Assembly: GCF_024172085.1 (NCBI RefSeq) | Contig: NZ_JAMZDZ010000001.1 | Span: 3,286,001 to 3,350,000, forward strand | Source of the DNA: Hamadaea flava | GTDB taxonomy: Bacteria; Actinomycetota; Actinomycetes; Mycobacteriales; Micromonosporaceae | DNA length: 64,000 nt | Reading direction: 5' to 3' | In this document: piece after piece, positions 7,804 to 15,191 of the stretch | Position numbering within the stretch: position 1 is the stretch's first letter | Layout of the letters: each line of letters opens with the position of its first letter | Notes under the pieces: generated by a model | What the model was told of the DNA's origin: nothing | Databases searched by the model: none | The model's input: the letters and a program-made list of their open reading frames with translations, nothing else | Translations under genes and position numbers: made by a program

Positions 7804-8226
7804 ATGGCCGGATTCCGTGACCACCGGTACTTCCGCGAACTCGCGGCGCTGAACCTGCCCTCCGACGACTTCGCCGTCGCGGGCAGCGGCCCCCTGTACG
7901 CCCGGGGCTGGATCGACGATCCTCGTGACATCGACGTGATCGCGCGCGGCGAGGCCTGGCGGACCGTCTGCCGGATCGGTTCGCTCACCCGCGCGCCGAT
8001 CAGCGGCTCGGCCCAGGTCAGCCTGTTCCACGGGCACCTGGAGTTCTTCGACGAATGGTTCCCGCCGCGCTGGCGTGCCACCACGCTGATCGACGAGGCC
8101 GATGTCATCGACGGCGTCCGCTTCGTCCGCCTCGAGGTCGTCGAGGCAACCAAACGCATGCTCCGACGACCCCGAGACCTCGCCCAGCTGGCAGTGATGG
8201 CGGCACGCCGAAGACCACGGCACTAG
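7804..8226 (+). CDS. Nucleotidyltransferase-fold-like small protein
   Basis: A 140-residue protein. Residues 22-45 read DDFAVAGSGPLYARGWIDDP then RDIDVIA, the arrangement of a minimal nucleotidyltransferase: a GSG-type glycine turn followed by an Asp-x-Asp pair (DID). The middle contains VSLFHGHLEFFDEW and the C-terminus a basic helix that may bind RNA. Similar proteins are annotated as nucleotidyltransferase-like or conserved hypothetical. It starts two bases after the upstream membrane protein. Enzymatic activity is inferred from the motif only. It converges closely on the DUF1877 gene. Confidence 0.55.
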   Translation: MAGFRDHRYFRELAALNLPSDDFAVAGSGPLYARGWIDDPRDIDVIARGEAWRTVCRIGSLTRAPISGSAQVSLFHGHLEFFDEWFPPRWRATTLIDEADVIDGVRFVRLEVVEATKRMLRRPRDLAQLAVMAARRRPRH

Positions 8227-8230
8227 AACC

Positions 8231-8752
8231 TCACGAGATCCAGCAGACGACGGCGTCACCGTCCTTCGCCGCCGCCGCGAAGTACTCCTTGACGTGCGGG
8301 AAGTGGCAGACCGCCCACTCCAGCTCACCGGGACGGCCCCAGACGCTGGGATAGATCTCGGCCGCCTCCAGCTCGGCCTGGTCGACCCCGCGGATCAGAT
8401 CCTCGGCGGTCAGCTCGGCCAGCGCCGCCGACGCCCGCTGAACCTCCTCAGGCTGGAGGAACCCCGGCGGCGAATAACCCCAGTACTGCGACTCGTCCTC
8501 GGTGTCCTCCGTGAAGAACCACTCCCCGGTGATGATGTCGATCGGGAAATCCCGGCGGGCCAACAAGAACAGCAACGCGTGCCAGGTCTTGTCACTCCCG
8601 AACGATCGCCGCTGCGCCACCGGCAGCTCCTCGCCGTTCTCGCTCTCGGCCTTCGACTGCGCCAAGGCGTATCGGTGGGCCCAGTCGAGGTCCTCTTGCG
8701 CGCGCTCAAGCTCGGCCGGCGTCAGCCGGACCCATTCGCCATACATTCCCAC
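8231..8752 (-). CDS. DUF1877 (YfbM-like) protein
   Basis: A 173-residue cytosolic protein of the DUF1877 family, function unknown. Typical pieces are GMYGEWVRLTPAELE at the N-terminus, KTWHALLFLL with the ITGEW segment in the middle, and a C-terminal FPHVKEYFAAAAKDGDAVVCW. The GTG at 8752 is chosen because family members begin with a short M-G-M prefix before the RLTPAEL segment; an in-frame upstream start at 8794 would add 14 atypical residues and approach the divergent promoter. Convergent with the preceding gene, with four bases between stops. Confidence 0.75.
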   Translation of the reverse strand: MGMYGEWVRLTPAELERAQEDLDWAHRYALAQSKAESENGEELPVAQRRSFGSDKTWHALLFLLARRDFPIDIITGEWFFTEDTEDESQYWGYSPPGFLQPEEVQRASAALAELTAEDLIRGVDQAELEAAEIYPSVWGRPGELEWAVCHFPHVKEYFAAAAKDGDAVVCWIS

Positions 8753-8822
8753 GCGCGCACCATAGGCGAGGCGTACGACAGTTACACTTGTCAATCACTG
8801 GTCCCCGTCGAGGGGAGCGCGA

Positions 8823-9593
8823 ATGGCTGGGCAGCTCGCAAAGCCCCGCGACGAGGCCTACGGCACGCAACGCATCGTCGCGCGATCGGTCCTGTTCGTC
8901 ACCATCCCGATCGCCTTCATCGTCCTGCTCGCCGCGAATCTGGCCTGGGACCTCGTGCGGGAGAACCTCGCACCGACTGCCCTCGCCTCATGGCCGATGC
9001 GGCTGACCCTGCTGGACACGTCGACCTCGGCCGCACTGCTCGGCGCCGCGGCCGGCCTCTACTTCGCCCGGCTCCAATGGGCGTCGGCCAATCGGCCGGC
9101 CATCGGGCTGGCGATCGACGACGAAGGCGGCCAGTTCGATCCGGACAGCCCGCGATGGCGCTTCTGGGCGTACAACGCCGGGCCGGGATACGCCGTCGTC
9201 AAACGCTTCGCGTACGCGGTCCGCCGTTACGATTCAGCCGAGCCTGCGAGCGACTGGATCAAGCCGTTCGACCTCAACCGGATCTTCGAGAGCTGTGGGC
9301 TGATCGACGGCCAGGACTACTTCGTCCGCTGGTACGCCGAAGGTGCACCCTTCTCACCGGTGCCGCACTACACGCAGGGATCGATGGTGGCCTGGTTCCG
9401 GCCGGAGGCGCTGGCCAAGTTCGCGCAGATCGACGTAAAGATGGTGTTCCGTGACGCCAACGGCGACACCCACGAACGAGTCTTCCCCTTCATGGACCGG
9501 CTGCCCAGCGTCACCGCGAAGAAGATCGCCGCGATACGCCGGCACCCCGCGATCATTCCCCCACAGGTCAGCCGGCCACCGGTGGACGGTTAG
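8823..9593 (+). CDS. Two-segment membrane protein with soluble C-terminal domain
   Basis: A 256-residue protein of unknown function. Two hydrophobic segments lie at about residues 22-43 and 67-85, followed by a soluble domain (residues 95-256) beginning RPAIGLAIDDEGGQFD with WRFWAYNAGPGYAVVKRFAYAV, a beta-rich pattern seen in small actinobacterial membrane-tethered proteins. A GGGGAG ribosome site precedes the ATG. The last 26 bases overlap tail-to-tail with the AAC(3) gene. No catalytic motif was recognised. Confidence 0.7.
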   Translation: MAGQLAKPRDEAYGTQRIVARSVLFVTIPIAFIVLLAANLAWDLVRENLAPTALASWPMRLTLLDTSTSAALLGAAAGLYFARLQWASANRPAIGLAIDDEGGQFDPDSPRWRFWAYNAGPGYAVVKRFAYAVRRYDSAEPASDWIKPFDLNRIFESCGLIDGQDYFVRWYAEGAPFSPVPHYTQGSMVAWFRPEALAKFAQIDVKMVFRDANGDTHERVFPFMDRLPSVTAKKIAAIRRHPAIIPPQVSRPPVDG

Positions 9594-10374
9594 CCGCGAA
9601 CCACTTTGCGGCGTATGCCGTCGCGGATTCCATTGTGAACAGACAGCTCGGCGCACCACCGATTCGGCCGCGGACGACCGAGTCCGTGTCGTGCTCGAAG
9701 TCAGCGCCGAGTGCGGCGAAGTCTCCGGCGTTCAGCTTCACGGCCTCGTACGTGATCCGCTGTCTGCCTTCTGGGGTCGCCATAGGGGCGCTGAACGACT
9801 GCACGGGCAGATCCGGCAGCCGCGCTTCGGCCAGATGGAACGTGGTGCAACGGTCGAATCCGACGCCGAGGAGGACGACCAGCGCACCGACGGATTCCAT
9901 CGCGGCGAGCGGCGAACCGTCGCCCAGCGGCGAGGTGAGTTCATGGCGGTCCAGCAGCTTGTGCGCGTCCGGCCCGACCGCAGCGAAGGAAGTGTTCGGA
10001 TGGTTCGATCGAAACGCCGCGGGCCAGGTGCGTACGCGTTCCGCGATCACGCCCATGCCCACGCTCGGGGTGAGCGCGGGGTCGAATCCCGGAAGCTCGG
10101 CGCGGATGAGTTCCCAGTAATCCTCGCTGATCCGGCGATGCGGCCATCGCGATGGATCAACATAGTCCTGATTCTGCGCTGGAACGACGAGGGTCCCTTC
10201 GCCGCCGAGGACATCCAAGAACGCTTGGACGACGGTGGTCGCTCCACCACAGACATAGCCGACGGCCCTAAGCGAAGAATGCAGAAGAACAGTCTGCCCG
10301 GCTTCCACCCCCAGCTGCCGCACATGCGGCCTGAGCTGGGAAATCGTCCACGGTGCGGGGTGGTCCGCGCTCAC
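9568..10374 (-). CDS. Aminoglycoside N(3)-acetyltransferase family protein
   Basis: A 268-residue AAC(3) family enzyme, which transfers acetyl from acetyl-CoA to the 3-amino group of 2-deoxystreptamine aminoglycosides or related small molecules. Family motifs are present: LLHSSLRAVGYV near residue 30, TLVVPAQN, HPNTSFAAVG around residue 125, SPLGDGSPLAAM, and LLGVGFDRCTTFHLAEA with the expected His. Length is normal. GTG start. Overlaps the convergent membrane-protein gene by 26 bases. Chromosomal actinomycete homologues do not all confer resistance; the natural substrate may be different. Confidence 0.88.
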   Translation of the reverse strand: MSADHPAPWTISQLRPHVRQLGVEAGQTVLLHSSLRAVGYVCGGATTVVQAFLDVLGGEGTLVVPAQNQDYVDPSRWPHRRISEDYWELIRAELPGFDPALTPSVGMGVIAERVRTWPAAFRSNHPNTSFAAVGPDAHKLLDRHELTSPLGDGSPLAAMESVGALVVLLGVGFDRCTTFHLAEARLPDLPVQSFSAPMATPEGRQRITYEAVKLNAGDFAALGADFEHDTDSVVRGRIGGAPSCLFTMESATAYAAKWFAANRPPVAG

Positions 10375-10735
10375 GATGTCAGCGTATCAGCGACACTTGG
10401 CGAATCTCGTCGAACTGCGGCGCGGCGTACCGCCACCGATGGACGTCGAAGGTCGGCCGGCCCCGCCTCGGCAGCAGGGCCGGCCACGGAATCAGCGGAC
10501 GTAGATGGTGGGTACGGGTGGGTGCTCATGCCGTCGTCAAGGAAGGACGACGGGTGCGGCGGATGGTTGTAGGCGGTGTTCTGCCACGACAACGCGGCCC
10601 CGATATCGGGCGTCGTGCAACAGCGTGTACAACCGCCGGTCGGTCGAGGTCGGCGTGGCATAGGTCCGCAACGCGCTGCTGCCACCACGTCGACCCCGAC
10701 ACGTTCGATGACCGTCCGGTCAACGGACGACCGGT
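10375..10735. other. 361-base gap, possibly a decayed gene
   Basis: No convincing gene. The minus strand is open almost throughout (10371-10739), and one stretch (WQNTAYNHPPHPSSFLDDG) looks protein-like, but composition is erratic, there is no ribosome site and the reading does not resemble any family I know. A pseudogene fragment or plain spacer are both possible. Confidence 0.3.
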
Positions 10736-11116
10736 TCAAACAGTCGTCAATGTCTTCTCACGGTGCAAACGGCGACGGCGAAGGACGAACCCGACCCAGG
10801 AGACCGCCACGACCGTCCCGACGGCAACCTGGATGACGGTCGTATACCGGGCGGGGTAGACCACCCCGGTCAGGTAGGTGTCGATGAACCCTCGGCTCAG
10901 ACCGGCTTCGCCGGCCCCTCGCCGCCCCCAGCTCTCCAACGCGGTCAGCGGGCAGTGCCAGCCGAAGACCGTGCTGGTCAGCCCCCACGTCGCCATGGCC
11001 AGGTGCGGCCAGATCACCCACGGCCAGCGCCAGGCGAGGAACCCGCCCACCACGAGGAAGACGAGCAGTCCGAAGTGCACGACCATGGTCGCCTCGGCGA
11101 CCAGCCGATACCCCAT
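10736..11116 (-). CDS. DUF2784 membrane protein
   Basis: A 126-residue protein of the DUF2784 family, function unknown, with three to four membrane segments. Characteristic features are the N-terminal AEATMVVHFGLLVFLVVGGFL, the conserved WPWVIWPHLAMATWG, the FGWHCPLTALESWGR motif and a C-terminal TM followed by a basic tail (LRRRRLHREK). Full length for the family. Confidence 0.85.
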   Translation of the reverse strand: MGYRLVAEATMVVHFGLLVFLVVGGFLAWRWPWVIWPHLAMATWGLTSTVFGWHCPLTALESWGRRGAGEAGLSRGFIDTYLTGVVYPARYTTVIQVAVGTVVAVSWVGFVLRRRRLHREKTLTTV

Positions 11117-11239
11117 GGTTCGAGGTTAACCCCGCAGGCGCGCCACACGCGCAAGATCGTCGGCACCGACGACTGTGACGAGGCGACCTGGTGATCACGG
11201 AGTTGCGGAGTTGATCAGGGTGCTGGGAACACGACACGC

Positions 11240-11275
11240 CGGTTGATCACGACCGAAAGTTCATGATCAACGGGG
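11240..11275. terminator. GATCA-containing inverted repeat at the hexosaminidase 3' end
   Basis: Imperfect inverted repeat with cores GTTGATCACGA and TCATGATCAAC around an eight-to-ten-base loop; it overlaps the last codons of the hexosaminidase. The same spacer also contains GATCACGG and GATCAGGG (11190-11220), the leading words of the two palindrome families seen elsewhere in the window. Confidence 0.4.
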
Positions 11276-12709
11276 GAGGCCGAGGCGGTTGACGGTGACG
11301 GTGCGCTGCTCTAGGCGTACCAGATGCGCGTCGAGACGCTGGTGGAAGTCCGACAGGTCGCGATCCGCGGACCAGGCCACCTCCGCCACGGCCGCGAGCC
11401 GCGGGAAGGCGCGGAACTGCACGAGCGAGGGCGTGGGCGTGTACTCGCTCCAGAGCATGCCCTGGGTGCCCAGGACGCGCCCGGCGGCACCGGTCGGGAC
11501 CGGCTCGAAGCCGTAGACCCGGTCGAGCGGGGTATGCCCGCCGATGGCCAGCGGTTCGTCCGGCGACTGCGTCTCGTAGTGATCGAGGTAGACGAATTCT
11601 TGCGGCACCGCGACCACCTCGTGCCCGGCGTCCAGCGCGGCGGTCACCCGTTCGGCGCCACGCCAGGCGAAGATCAGCGTGTCCTTCGGCGGCGCGGCCT
11701 CGACCAGCTCGTCCCACGCCGCGATCTTGCGGCCGTGCCCGGCCAGGTGGTCGCCCATCTCCTTGATCCACCAGCCCAGCAGCTCGGCCGTGCCGCCGAG
11801 GCCCTCGTTGGCCACCCGCTTCTGCGCGGCCTCGCTCACGGTCCACTCGTCGAGCGGCACCTCGTCCCCGCCGAGGTGCACATATTCGAACGGGAAGACC
11901 GCCACGACCTCGTCCAGCACGTCGCGGGCGAAGGCCAGCGTCGCGTCGTCGGTGTTGAGGACATGCTTCGAGATACCCCAGGCGGTACGCACCGGAAGCT
12001 GCCGTTCGGGGTCGTTGCCCAGCCACGGGTACGCCGAGACGGCGGCCTGCATGTGGCCGGGCAGGTCGATCTCCGGCATGATCCGGACTCCCCGGCTCTG
12101 GGCGTACGTCACCAGGTCCCGCAACTGCTCCTGGGTGTAGAACCCGCCGTGCGGGGTCCCGTCGAACCTCCCGTCCCGGGCATGCCCCGAGTTGGACTCC
12201 GTCCGGTACGCCCCGACCTCGGTGAGGCGGGGGTACTTGTGCACCTCGAAGCGCCAGCCCTGGTCGTCGGTCAGATGCAGGTGCAGGGTGTTGAGCTTGT
12301 GCAGGGCCAGCAGGTCGACGAATTCGCGGACGAACTCGATCGGGTGGCACCAGCGGGCGACGTCGAGCAGGGCGCCCCGCCAGGGCAGCCGGGGGACGTC
12401 GGTGATCTCGGCGTACGGGAGGCCGTCGGGGTGGGCGAGCTGGCGCAGCGTGGACACCGCCCAGCGCAGGCCGGCCTCGGTCGTCGCGAGCGCCTCGACC
12501 CCGCTGCCGTCGATCCGCAGCCGGTAGCCTTCTGGGCCGAGCTCGGCGTCCTCGGTCAGCTGGAACGAGCCACCGACGCCAGGCAGCACCTCGGCGAGCA
12601 GGCCGGCGATCGCCGGAGGGGCGGTGACCTGGGCGGACTCGGCCAGCGGCAGTACGCCGGGCGGGAAGATCGCGTGGGCCGGACGAGGGATGATCGCGGG
12701 CTCGGGCAT
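11267..12709 (-). CDS. Beta-N-acetylhexosaminidase, GH20 family
   Basis: A 480-residue glycoside hydrolase that removes terminal N-acetylglucosamine or N-acetylgalactosamine by substrate-assisted catalysis. Residues 1-115 form the GH20b domain; the TIM barrel starts at WRGALLDVARWCHPIEFV. The TLHLHLTDDQGWRFE motif and the catalytic Asp-Glu pair in YVHLGGDEVP (about residues 272-281) are intact. No signal peptide is visible, so it should act inside the cell on imported chito-oligosaccharides or wall fragments. It stands alone, ending in a GATCA-rich palindrome. ATG start with a weak AGGGAG-like site. Confidence 0.93.
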   Translation of the reverse strand: MPEPAIIPRPAHAIFPPGVLPLAESAQVTAPPAIAGLLAEVLPGVGGSFQLTEDAELGPEGYRLRIDGSGVEALATTEAGLRWAVSTLRQLAHPDGLPYAEITDVPRLPWRGALLDVARWCHPIEFVREFVDLLALHKLNTLHLHLTDDQGWRFEVHKYPRLTEVGAYRTESNSGHARDGRFDGTPHGGFYTQEQLRDLVTYAQSRGVRIMPEIDLPGHMQAAVSAYPWLGNDPERQLPVRTAWGISKHVLNTDDATLAFARDVLDEVVAVFPFEYVHLGGDEVPLDEWTVSEAAQKRVANEGLGGTAELLGWWIKEMGDHLAGHGRKIAAWDELVEAAPPKDTLIFAWRGAERVTAALDAGHEVVAVPQEFVYLDHYETQSPDEPLAIGGHTPLDRVYGFEPVPTGAAGRVLGTQGMLWSEYTPTPSLVQFRAFPRLAAVAEVAWSADRDLSDFHQRLDAHLVRLEQRTVTVNRLGLPR

Positions 12710-12861
12710 GGGGAACTCCCTGCTGAGGGGACAGCGCTTTCCTCGACCATGATCGCAGAGTCGACGATTGATCGTGGGGCGGCTGCCGCACTCGCCGGTC
12801 GCGTACGGTCGGGCGGCTCTCGGGGCGGTCGTTTGTCGGTGTTCCGCGCGATAATCGGGCC

Positions 12862-13068
12862 ATGTGCCGAAGCATCAAGACGCTGCGCCCGCCGTTCCAG
12901 GAATTGGTGACGGAGGAGGACATCCGGGCGGCCGCGCTCCAATACGTCCGCAAGATCTCCGGCTTCCGCGCGCCCGCCGCGCACAACGCCGAGGCGTTCG
13001 ACCGCGCGGTCGAAGCCGTGACTCAGGCGACCGCCGAACTGCTGGGCTCCCTGCAGGTCCGCCGGTAG
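12862..13068 (+). CDS. DUF2277 family small protein
   Basis: A 68-residue protein matching the whole DUF2277 pattern: MCRSIKTLRPPFQELVTEEDI at the start, then AAALQYVRKISGF and the conserved AHNAEAFDRAVEAV. The family is widespread in actinobacteria; function unknown, cytosolic and helical. It is convergent with the DUF2630 gene, 17 bases apart. Confidence 0.88.
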   Translation: MCRSIKTLRPPFQELVTEEDIRAAALQYVRKISGFRAPAAHNAEAFDRAVEAVTQATAELLGSLQVRR

Positions 13069-13085
13069 CCGTAGGGTTTGGGTCC

Positions 13086-13361
13086 TCAGCCCAGGTAGCC
13101 CTCGACCTGCGCTGCCGACCGGGCTTCGGCGTCGTCCGGGTTCTGGTGGGCGGCCGCCCTGGCGCGACGCTGCCGGAGCAGATCCCAGAACTGGTCTAGC
13201 TCGACCTCGATCGCGGCCAGGCGGGGCTGCTCGGTCTCCGGGTTCAGCTGACCGGAGCTGAGCTTCGACCGCAGCTCGCGCTCCTCGGTCTCCAGGTCGT
13301 TGATGTGCTTGAGGATCTGGTCGTCGGTCAGATGCCGGCGCTTGTCGGCCTGGTCGGACAT
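13086..13361 (-). CDS. DUF2630 family coiled-coil protein
   Basis: A 91-residue protein of the DUF2630 family, function unknown. The sequence is helical and charged, with DDQILKHINDLETEERELR and AIEVELDQFWDLLRQRRARA, consistent with a two-helix coiled coil. The ATG at 13361 follows an AGGAGCAC ribosome site. Family members end shortly after a conserved basic segment, as here. Confidence 0.87.
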   Translation of the reverse strand: MSDQADKRRHLTDDQILKHINDLETEERELRSKLSSGQLNPETEQPRLAAIEVELDQFWDLLRQRRARAAAHQNPDDAEARSAAQVEGYLG

Positions 13362-13481
13362 GGTGCTCCTCCTGTCGGGCGTCCCCCGCGCGGCTGGGAC
13401 ACGTAGCTCAGTCTGCCAGCGGATGTGGCGTCCGTCATCCGATCTTGCGGACCAGGCCACGCCAGGAGCACGCTTTCTGAC

Positions 13482-14513
13482 GTGAGTGAGGCTGCGATGG
13501 CGGCGGCCCGCCCCTCGCGCAAGTGGCTGCGGTGGGCGGCGTACTCCGTCACAGCCGCGATCGTCTTCTTCGTGCTGCGGAACCGCCTTCCCCACCCCGC
13601 CGACGTGATCAACGCCGCGCACTCCGTGGACCTCCGCTGGTTCGCCCTCGCGAGCGTCGCCCAGCTCTGCTCCCTGGCCAACTTCGCCCGTCAGCAACGG
13701 CGACTGCTCAGTGCGTTCGGCGTACGCATGACGCTCCCGCAGTCGATGGCCTTGACGCTGAGCCGGTCGGCGATCGCGATCAGCCTGCCCGCCGGGTCGG
13801 CCGTGTCCGCCGCCTTCGCGTTCCAGCAGTTCCGGGCGAAGGGCGCGAGCAAGCCGGTGGCGACCGCGGTCATGGTGCTGTCCGGGGTGATGTCGTTCGT
13901 CGGGCTGGGCGTGCTCTACCTGATCGGCGGCACGGTCACCGGGCTGATCAGCGTGTGCGTCGGCGCGGCCAGCCTGGTCGGGCTGACCGCCCTGGTCGTG
14001 GTGCTGTGGCGGCGCTGGAACCCGACCTCCGACGGCCGGATCGCCCGCCTCGTACGCTCAGCGCACGACGTCGCACCCCGGCACTGGCTCCTCGCACTGC
14101 TCTTCGCAGTGGTGAACTGGTTCGCCGACCTGCTCTGCCTCTTCGCCGTCGCCCGGTCGTTCGACGTGAGCCTGTCGATCGGCGCGATCGCGGCGACCTA
14201 CCTGGGTGTGCAGATCGTCCGGCAGATCCCGCTGACCCCGGGCGGCATCGGCGTGATCGAGACCGGCCTGCTCGCCGGGCTGGTCGGCGCGGGGGCGGCC
14301 AGTGCTCCGGCGGCGGCGACCGTCCTCGGCTACCGCGTGCTCTCCTGCTGGCTGATCATCCCGGTCGGCTTCCTCGCCTGGACCGCGCTGCGCCGGGCCG
14401 GACGGGCGGCGCTGGACGCGGTCACCCCAGCGCTGGACGTGGTCGGGCCGGCGCTCGACGCGGTCACGCCGACGTCGGTCGCGGACGCCGAGCCGGAACC
14501 CGCCGCCGTCTAA
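13482..14513 (+). CDS. YbhN/UPF0104-type membrane protein (LPG synthase transmembrane-region superfamily)
   Basis: A 343-residue polytopic protein with about eight membrane segments, of the family that shares its fold with the flippase half of lysyl-phosphatidylglycerol synthase. Family landmarks are SVAQLCSLANFARQQRRLL, the SLPAGSAVSAAFAFQQFRAKG segment, and the C-terminal VRQIPLTPGGIGVIETGLLAGLVGAG loop. The last 35 residues are a low-complexity ALDAVTPALDVVGPALDAV repeat. A lipid or polyprenyl-linked cargo is likely. Start is uncertain: GTG 13482 or ATG 13497; no ribosome site decides it. Confidence 0.8.
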   Translation: MSEAAMAAARPSRKWLRWAAYSVTAAIVFFVLRNRLPHPADVINAAHSVDLRWFALASVAQLCSLANFARQQRRLLSAFGVRMTLPQSMALTLSRSAIAISLPAGSAVSAAFAFQQFRAKGASKPVATAVMVLSGVMSFVGLGVLYLIGGTVTGLISVCVGAASLVGLTALVVVLWRRWNPTSDGRIARLVRSAHDVAPRHWLLALLFAVVNWFADLLCLFAVARSFDVSLSIGAIAATYLGVQIVRQIPLTPGGIGVIETGLLAGLVGAGAASAPAAATVLGYRVLSCWLIIPVGFLAWTALRRAGRAALDAVTPALDVVGPALDAVTPTSVADAEPEPAAV

Positions 14514-14580
14514 CCCCGCGCCCGATCCGCGCCGTTCCGCCGCCGCGCTGCCGCTCGCCCGTTCCAGGCGGCTGGATCAG

Positions 14581-14643
14581 GTGCGGATCACGGTTACGCG
14601 TGCATCCCACGTCCAAGATCGCACGCATGACAGTGATCCGCAT
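14581..14643. terminator. Palindrome, family A, degenerate copy
   Basis: Arms 14581-14603 and 14621-14643 (23 bases, four mismatches) around a 17-base loop, downstream of the UPF0104 gene and upstream of the DUF2795 gene. The arm GCGGATCACGGTTACGC shares its core with the copies at 2101 and 20596, and the loop length is the same. Confidence 0.65.
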
Positions 14644-14722
14644 CCAACGGCAGACGCCCAAGGGCGAGCAGGGACCTGCGAGTGGGGCGTTTCAAGCGCC
14701 CGTCCACGGGTACGCGCCGCGC

Positions 14723-15130
14723 ATGGAGCGTGGGAGCAGCAAACACGGCCCCCAGTTGGACGACGAGATGGCCCGGGAGACCCGGGTGCTGACTCAAGGC
14801 AGCGGCGGCGGGCGTACCGAGGAGTGGCGGGAAGCCGAACCGGCCGGCGACGGACAACCCGAACCGAACTGGGCTCTCGAAGGCAGTATCGACGTCGCAG
14901 AAGGGGATGAAACCGACGCCGATCGGCGAGACTGGCGTGCCCGGGTGGGGTCGTTCTTGCACAAGAGCGATTTCCCAGCGGGCCGCGAAGATCTCGTGAA
15001 CACCGCGCAGGCCGAGAACGCCCCGCCAGAGGTGCTCGCGGCGCTGGAGAAGCTGCCCGTCGACGGGCGGTACGCCAACGCCCGCGAGCTGTGGGGCGCG
15101 CTCGGACTGCGGATCGACGAGCGGTTCTAG
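14723..15130 (+). CDS. DUF2795 domain protein
   Basis: A 135-residue protein of an actinobacterial DUF2795 family, function unknown. The start MERGSSKHGPQLDDEM is the family's conserved N-terminus, which settles the ATG at 14723 over longer in-frame options. The middle is acidic and disordered with EEWREAEPAGDGQPEP. The C-terminal helical DUF2795 domain runs from LHKSDFPAGREDLV to PVDGRYANARELWGALG. Its stop is three bases before a perfect 23-base palindrome separating it from the convergent WD40-KAP gene. Confidence 0.85.
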   Translation: MERGSSKHGPQLDDEMARETRVLTQGSGGGRTEEWREAEPAGDGQPEPNWALEGSIDVAEGDETDADRRDWRARVGSFLHKSDFPAGREDLVNTAQAENAPPEVLAALEKLPVDGRYANARELWGALGLRIDERF

Positions 15131-15132
15131 CT

Positions 15133-15180
15133 GATCTTGAATGGGAGACGTCGCCTGGGCGACGTCTCCCATTCAAGATC
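15133..15180. terminator. Perfect 23-bp bidirectional hairpin
   Basis: Arms 15133-15155 and 15158-15180 are perfectly complementary with a two-base loop; ends read GATCTTGAATGG and its complement. It lies between the convergent DUF2795 and WD40-KAP stops, so should terminate both. Stem ends carry GATC as in the other palindromes. Confidence 0.85.
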
Positions 15181-15191
15181 GGCCAGGTGGG

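Noticed and set aside
11247-12986. Long shadow frames on both strands over the hexosaminidase gene
   Set aside because: No motif in those frames; the GH20 frame has catalytic residues and the right length.
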